Source: DATLGB01 sp038258425
GTDB lineage: Bacteria > Actinomycetota > Thermoleophilia > Solirubrobacterales > Solirubrobacteraceae
Length of the DNA: 25,830 nucleotides
Assembly (NCBI GenBank): GCA_038258425.1
Contig: JBBSPV010000048.1
Location: 1 to 25,830 of the forward strand
Direction: 5' to 3'
Shown: positions 22,049-25,830 of the stretch, piece after piece
How positions within the stretch are numbered: position 1 is the stretch's first letter
Layout of the letters: the number at the start of each line of letters is the position of its first letter
Program-made: the position numbers and the translations under genes
Notes under the pieces: generated by a model
Database searches by the model: none
The model's input: the letters and a program-made list of their open reading frames with translations, nothing else
What the model was told of the DNA's origin: nothing

Positions 22049-22543
22049 ATGTTCTTCGTCCTGCTCGTGCTCTTCATCGTCGTGCCGATCGCAGAGCTCT
22101 ACGTGATCATCCAGGTCGGGCAGGCGATCGGCGTGCTGCCGACGATCGGGCTGCTCCTGCTGGACTCCGTGCTCGGCTTGGTGCTGGTCCGGACCCAGGG
22201 CCGGTCGGCGTGGCGGCGCTTCGCCGCCACGGTCAACGCGGGCCGGCCGCCCGCTCGGGAGGCGCTGGACGGTGCGCTCGTCCTGCTCGGCGGCGCCCTG
22301 CTGCTCGCTCCCGGCTTCCTCACCGACCTCCTCGCGGTCCTGCTGCTGCTGCCGGCCACGCGCGCGCTCGTCCGCCGCGCCGCCGCGCGCCGCCTGCTGG
22401 AGCGCATGGTCGTGGCCTTCACTGTCGGGCCGCGCGACCGCCCACGCGGGCCGGACCGCGATCGGGGCTTCGATGTCGAGGGCACCGCGTCCGACGTCGG
22501 CCCGCAGCCGCGCGGCGATCCTCGCGGGCTGGACCGGCCGTGA
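22049..22543 (+). CDS. fxsA: FxsA family membrane protein
   Basis: A 164-residue membrane protein with three or four helices. Family segments are VLLVLFIVVPIAELYVIIQVG, PTIGLLLLDSVLGLVLVRTQG and GALLLAPGFLTDLLAVLLLLP. The tail after about 130 is hydrophilic. In Escherichia coli FxsA affects phage F exclusion; its normal role is unclear. The start is ATG 22049, directly at the first helix and after a TAGCCT box. The stop overlaps the next gene's GTG (GTGA). Confidence 0.87.
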   Translation: MFFVLLVLFIVVPIAELYVIIQVGQAIGVLPTIGLLLLDSVLGLVLVRTQGRSAWRRFAATVNAGRPPAREALDGALVLLGGALLLAPGFLTDLLAVLLLLPATRALVRRAAARRLLERMVVAFTVGPRDRPRGPDRDRGFDVEGTASDVGPQPRGDPRGLDRP

Positions 22544-23427
22544 TCGCGGCGGAGGACGAGCGGCGCCGGACCGCGAGCGGCGCGGGCTTCGCCGACGCGC
22601 TGACGGTCTCCTGGGGCGACCCGGAGCACGGGCTCTACGGCCTCGCCCGGCTCGGGCTCGCGGAGACCGACGACGGGCCGCGGGGCTCGGCGCTCGCCGT
22701 GCTCTTCCGCGACCGCGAGCCGGTCGGCGCGCTCGCCGCGGGCGGGCTCGAGCTGCCCGAGGACGCCGACTGGTCGGGGCTCGCGCTCGGCGGGCTGTCC
22801 ACCGCCGTCCAGGCGCCCCTGGAGCGCTGGACCGTCGCCTGGGAGGGCGCGGAGCACGGCTTCGCACTCGAGCTCGAGGCCATCAGCGCCCCGGCCGAGG
22901 TCGACGCCGGCGACCCCGTGGCGCGAATCGGCGGCATGGCCGGCTACGAGCAGCTCGTCCGCGTGCGCGGGGCCGTGCACGACGGCGGCGAGTCGCTGCC
23001 CGTGGACGGGCTCGGTCAGCGCGGGCGCTCGTGGGGCGTCGCGGACTGGACCGCCCTCGGGCTCGTGCGCACCGTCTCGGCGTGGCTCGGGGAGGAGCGC
23101 GGGGGCGTGATGCTGCAGAGCCTGCGGCCCGAGGCGATCACCGGCCACGGCGACGAGGCCACGTGGGCGTGCCTGGTCGAGGGCGGCGAGCCGGTCGCCG
23201 TCGGCGACCCGCGGCTGTCGACGACCTACGACGGCGAGGGTCACCAGCGGCGCGCCGGGCTCGAGCTCTGGGCGACCGAGGACGGCTACCCCTACCGCGC
23301 GGCGGGCGAGGTCGTGTGCGGTTCCTCGATCGAGCTCGGGGCCCTGCGGCTCGACCTCGCCTTCATGCGCTGGCACGCCGAGGGCGCGACCGGGGTGGGA
23401 CGCTACGACGTGCTGCGCAAGGCCTGA
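22540..23427 (+). CDS. Lipocalin-like (AttH/DUF7064-type) protein, unknown function
   Basis: A 295-residue protein, probably cytosolic and beta-rich. It starts with GTG 22540 overlapping the fxsA stop (GTGA). Visible blocks are GFADALTVSWGDPEHGLYGLARL, GGMAGYEQLVRVRG, and GLGQRGRSWGVADWTAL, which resembles the G-x-R-D-H-S-W-G-x-R-D-W block of AttH/hydroxyneurosporene-synthase-like lipocalins, though R-G-R replaces R-D-H. Substrate and reaction are unknown. A 7-bp hairpin follows. Confidence 0.6.
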   Translation: MIAAEDERRRTASGAGFADALTVSWGDPEHGLYGLARLGLAETDDGPRGSALAVLFRDREPVGALAAGGLELPEDADWSGLALGGLSTAVQAPLERWTVAWEGAEHGFALELEAISAPAEVDAGDPVARIGGMAGYEQLVRVRGAVHDGGESLPVDGLGQRGRSWGVADWTALGLVRTVSAWLGEERGGVMLQSLRPEAITGHGDEATWACLVEGGEPVAVGDPRLSTTYDGEGHQRRAGLELWATEDGYPYRAAGEVVCGSSIELGALRLDLAFMRWHAEGATGVGRYDVLRKA

Positions 23428-23441
23428 GGGAGCAAACGCAT

Positions 23442-23463
23442 GCCGCCGAACCTCAACGGCGGC
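23442..23463 (+). terminator. Hairpin after the lipocalin-like gene
   Basis: GCCGCCG pairs with CGGCGGC around an 8-nt loop, starting 14 bp after the stop codon. It is followed by a G-rich stretch, not a U tract. Confidence 0.5.
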
Positions 23464-23625
23464 TCGTGGGGGGGCCGGTGACGAGGCCCAGCCGCCCGTC
23501 TGCCTCGCAGCTCCGACGCGTGTCCGATCGGCCGTCGTGCTGGTCGACCATGCCCTGGCGCGGTTGGCGCGCACCGACCGACGGGGATGGGGTTAGGAGC
23601 TGCGTCGCAGGTCCTCCCCGATCGT

Positions 23626-23658
23626 CGCACCGCACCGCACCGCACCGCACCGCACCGC
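23626..23658. repeat. Pentanucleotide tandem repeat (CGCAC)6
   Basis: Six perfect copies of CGCAC (23626-23655) and a partial seventh lie 20 bp downstream of the stop of the minus-strand gene. Such repeats can change length by slippage; being outside genes, they would not shift a frame. Confidence 0.9.
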
Positions 23659-23678
23659 GGCGCGTCGGGCGGCGCCCC

Positions 23679-24137
23679 CTAGTTGTCGCTGCCGAGGCGG
23701 TCCCACATGTAGAGCTCGAGGCACTCGACCAGGAGCTCCTCGCAGCGGCCCGCCGAGAGGAACGGGAGCACGGTCTCGATGGCCTGCTCCTCCCCCACGC
23801 CGGCGTTGAACGCCTCCTCGCCGCGGAAGCCGGCGGCGATCTTGAGCGCCTCGCGCCGGGCCTCGTCCTCGAGCGACGGATAGGCGCCTACGAGGAAGTC
23901 GCGGTTGGCGATCGGCTGCCCGACGTCCATCGAGGCGTGCCAGGCGGCGAGCATGGAGAGGTCGTGCTCGTCGAGGTCGGCCACCGCCTTCGCGTAGTGG
24001 CCGGCCAGCTCCTCCCGCGGGATCTCGTCCACCCACGCGTGGACGAGCTCGCCCAGCAGCTGACGGCGGGCGTCGCGCCCGACGGACTCGGCGATGACGC
24101 GAACCGCGTCACGGGGCTCGATGAAGCAGATGGGCAT
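23679..24137 (-). CDS. Hypothetical protein, 152 residues
   Basis: I do not recognise the family. The protein is acidic and looks all-helical, without signal or membrane segment. Repeated Glu/His pairs occur (ELVHAWVDEIPREELAGHYAKAVADLDEHDL), and it ends CEELLVECLELYMWDRLGSDN. It starts MPICFIEPRDAVRV at ATG 24137. A TACCTT box (24185-24180) overlaps the box of the divergent PP2C gene. Normal codon use and a well-kept frame support a real gene. Confidence 0.65.
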   Translation of the reverse strand: MPICFIEPRDAVRVIAESVGRDARRQLLGELVHAWVDEIPREELAGHYAKAVADLDEHDLSMLAAWHASMDVGQPIANRDFLVGAYPSLEDEARREALKIAAGFRGEEAFNAGVGEEQAIETVLPFLSAGRCEELLVECLELYMWDRLGSDN

Positions 24138-24178
24138 GGCTGACTCGCTCTGGGTGCAGGGATCGGCCGGGACGGGCG

Positions 24179-24191
24179 TAAGGTACGTCGG
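24179..24191. promoter_or_regulatory. Overlapping -10 boxes for PP2C (plus) and the 152-residue protein (minus)
   Basis: TAAGGT (24179-24184) lies 7 nt before GTG 24192, as for a leaderless mRNA. TACCTT on the minus strand (24185-24180) covers almost the same bases and would give the other gene a leader of about 35 nt. Confidence 0.45.
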
Positions 24192-24962
24192 GTGCCGGAC
24201 GGCATCGCTGACGCGCAGCTGTGGGGCACGGAGCACGAGCGGCTCGGAGACGTCGCCACGGCCGCGGCCGGGGCCCGCAGCGGCCTCGCGCTCACCCGCG
24301 GGCGCCATCCCAAGGCGTACCGCTACGAGGATCCCAACGAGGACGTCGTGGCCGCCGTGGCCGGCGTCGAGGCGACCCTGTTCGTGTGCGCCGACGGCCA
24401 CAACGGGGCCACCGCCTCCCACCTCGCGGTGCGGGAGGTCCTGCAGGCGCTCGGCGACCCGCCCGCCGACCTGGCCGACGGCGAGTGGCTCGACCTCTTC
24501 GAGCGGGTCAACGAGGCCGTCCTGGCCGTCAAGGGCCCGGGCTCGAGGCAGCCGGCGAGCGCCACGGTGCTCGTCGTGGGCCTCGTGGCCGGGGACCGCC
24601 TGAGCTTCGCCGCGATCGGCGACGCGGCGCTCGTCGTCGGCCGGGCGGGGGACGAGCGCGCCCGGCAGCTCAACAAGGAGGGCATGCGCTTCCTCGGCCA
24701 CCCCATGAGCCGTCGGGCGCTCAAGGGCACGGTCCAGCGCGGCCGGGTGACCCTGCGCCCCGACGACTGGGTCGTCGCCGTCACGGACGGCCTGTCGGAG
24801 TTCATCGCCCCGCTGCGGCCCGCCGACCTCGTGCCCCGCGTGCTCGCCGCGGCGGGAGCGGAGGGGGCCGTGGCGGCCGCCGCGGGCATCGTCGACGCCG
24901 CCTGCTCGGCCGGCGCGGGCGACAACGTCGGGGCCGTCGTGCTCGCCCCGGCCGCCGCCTGA
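24192..24962 (+). CDS. PP2C-type protein Ser/Thr phosphatase
   Basis: A 256-residue cytosolic phosphatase of the PPM fold. Metal-binding and family motifs are present in order: NEDVVAAVAG (49-58), VCADGHNGATASH (D68), SATVLVVGL, AAIGDAALVVGR, VAVTDGLSEF and GAGDNVGAVVL at the end. GTG 24192 is chosen from the box 7 nt upstream and the homology. No Ser/Thr kinase is in the window, so its partner is unknown. The gene for a membrane protein follows 48 bp later on the same strand. Confidence 0.85.
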   Translation: MPDGIADAQLWGTEHERLGDVATAAAGARSGLALTRGRHPKAYRYEDPNEDVVAAVAGVEATLFVCADGHNGATASHLAVREVLQALGDPPADLADGEWLDLFERVNEAVLAVKGPGSRQPASATVLVVGLVAGDRLSFAAIGDAALVVGRAGDERARQLNKEGMRFLGHPMSRRALKGTVQRGRVTLRPDDWVVAVTDGLSEFIAPLRPADLVPRVLAAAGAEGAVAAAAGIVDAACSAGAGDNVGAVVLAPAAA

Positions 24963-25010
24963 CGCGCCGGCCCGGCCCACGCCCGGGCCCCTTGTACCGT
25001 CGCGGGGCGC

Positions 25011-25733
25011 ATGTCCCAGCCCGAGCCCGCACGGTCGAGCCACCTCGACCTCTCCACCCTCATCATCGCGGCGATCGCCTCCTGCGCGGCCGCCTACGTG
25101 ACCTCGCGGTTCTGGCAGGGGGGCACGCTGTGGTCGGCCACGTTGACCCCGGTGATCGTCGCGCTCGTCAAGGAGGCGCTGGCCCGCCCGGCCGACAAGC
25201 TGCAGAGCTCGACCCGCCTCGTGCGGGACAAGACGACCGGGCGCCCACGGGACGAGGTCCCCGTCGGCGGTTCCCGCGGGTCCGCCGAGCCGCCGCAGCC
25301 GAAGGCGCCCCATTCCGCCCCGCCGCGGCTCGACGACCCGGACACCGAGTACTCCGGCGTTCAGGTCTACAGCTCCCGCAAGCCGGCCGGCAAGCACTGG
25401 ACGCTGGCGATCGGGACCGGTCTGCTGGCCTTCGTGATCGCCGCGGTCGTGGTCACCGTGCCCGAGCTCGTGGCGAACGGGTCCTCCGGCGACGGCGGCG
25501 GCCGCCAGGGGACCACGTTCTTCGGCGGCAGGTCCTCCAGGTCGTCGAGCTCGAAGCAGGACACCAAGGACAAGGCGAAGACCCCGGTGCCGGGCGCGGA
25601 CGCCACCCCGACGCCGGCCCCGCGGGCGAGCCCGACCCCGACGCCGACCCCGCGGACCCAGGCGACCCCGAGCGCGACGCCCACGCCCACGCCGTCGCCG
25701 GCCGCCCGCGCGACCGAGGCCCCCACGCCCTGA
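25011..25733 (+). CDS. Two-span membrane protein with Pro/Thr-rich C-terminus
   Basis: A 240-residue protein. A hydrophobic segment (about 14-34, with a second weaker one to 55) is followed by a charged, Pro-rich cytosolic part, a clear membrane helix (WTLAIGTGLLAFVIAAVVVTV, about 129-149), then a Gly/Ser stretch and a long Thr/Pro tail (TPTP repeats) that should lie outside the cell. The family is not recognised. A TACCGT box lies 10 nt before ATG 25011. It may be co-expressed with the phosphatase upstream. Confidence 0.7.
   Translation: MSQPEPARSSHLDLSTLIIAAIASCAAAYVTSRFWQGGTLWSATLTPVIVALVKEALARPADKLQSSTRLVRDKTTGRPRDEVPVGGSRGSAEPPQPKAPHSAPPRLDDPDTEYSGVQVYSSRKPAGKHWTLAIGTGLLAFVIAAVVVTVPELVANGSSGDGGGRQGTTFFGGRSSRSSSSKQDTKDKAKTPVPGADATPTPAPRASPTPTPTPRTQATPSATPTPTPSPAARATEAPTP
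25606..25731 (+). repeat. Low-complexity CCGACGCC-type repeat coding for the TPTP tail
   Basis: Irregular repeats of ACCCCGACGCC and close variants code for the Thr/Pro tail of the membrane protein; the length may vary between strains. Confidence 0.6.
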
Positions 25734-25762
25734 CCGGTCGCCGACCCACGATGACCGCCGGT

Positions 25763-25781
25763 GTGCGTCCTGGAGACGCAC
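25763..25781 (+). terminator. Hairpin after the Pro/Thr-rich protein
   Basis: GTGCGTC pairs perfectly with GACGCAC around a CTGGA loop, 30 bp after the stop codon at 25731-25733. Confidence 0.55.
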
Positions 25782-25811
25782 GACCGCGCTCACGTGCCCG
25801 CCGTGCCGCTA

Positions 25812-25830
25812 CCGGCGCCGGCGCCGGCGC
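25812..25830. repeat. CCGGCG hexamer repeat at the right edge
   Basis: Three copies of CCGGCG and one more base run to the end of the window. The repeat is self-complementary and may continue outside. Confidence 0.7.

Larger units (their letters stand above)
23428..23678. other. Non-coding stretch with hairpin and microsatellite
   Basis: No supportable gene is visible on either strand. It lies between two converging genes and holds the hairpin at 23442-23463 and the CGCAC repeat at 23626-23658. Confidence 0.55.

Noticed and set aside
23626..23658. CRISPR-like repeats
   Set aside because: The CGCAC units are adjacent without spacers and no cas gene is present; it is a microsatellite.

Overview
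The window is very GC-rich (well above 70% over most of its length), densely packed and intron-free. Gene content and style point to a high-GC actinobacterium, and I infer the Thermoleophilia/Solirubrobacterales neighbourhood. The clues are a CysO-dependent CysM with a CysO-type sulfur carrier, a WS/DGAT acyltransferase, a membrane protein of the kind databases call 'fenitrothion hydrolase', a CPxxSRVGSG secreted protein, GTG starts, and many start codons 6-8 nt downstream of a TANNNT -10 box, the pattern of leaderless mRNAs. No tRNA, rRNA, CRISPR array, transposase or phage gene was seen.

Layout. 1-536: a reading frame open to the left edge that begins as a ferritin-like protein and turns, in frame and with a GC drop to about 55-60%, into the C-terminus of a DUF2306-type membrane protein. 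533-4647: a cysteine/sulfur-carrier region. cysM (with two ferritin-like genes translationally coupled behind it) and a rhodanese-ThiF activating enzyme with cysO lie on the minus strand, with a plus-strand YihY/BrkB membrane protein between them. Near-identical 25-bp elements sit at the promoters of cysM and of the activating-enzyme gene. 4742-6348: a NarL-type two-component pair. 6349-6771: non-coding with an imperfect tandem repeat. 6772-7383: SCO1/SenC. 7368-7441: three CCTAGG-centred repeats that look like a two-way terminator. 7430-9265: small proteins and a large membrane protein. 9329-11947: secreted protein, thioredoxin-like protein, metallophosphoesterase. 11988-15842: minus-strand run of a Xaa-Pro peptidase homologue, ispH and an MFS transporter. 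15889-17546: WS/DGAT acyltransferase and CsbD, closed by a strong hairpin. 17663-20484: ApbE, ferric-reductase-like flavoprotein and FMN-binding protein, a covalent-flavin electron-transfer module. 20485-20851: gene remnants. 20852-23427: double VOC protein, DUF59 protein, FxsA, lipocalin-like protein. 23428-23678: non-coding with a CGCAC microsatellite. 23679-25733: unknown protein, PP2C phosphatase, Pro/Thr-rich membrane protein.

How genes work together. The activating enzyme should adenylate the CysO C-terminus and the rhodanese domain may supply sulfur. CysM then uses CysO thiocarboxylate, probably with O-phosphoserine, to make cysteine. ApbE should attach FMN to the FMN-binding protein, which the heme/FAD reductase next to it could reduce. 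The other genes are ordinary housekeeping or lineage genes. The features most worth a second look are the shared element at the two sulfur promoters, the tail on CysO, the back-to-back -10 boxes at divergent genes, and the chimeric frame at the left edge.
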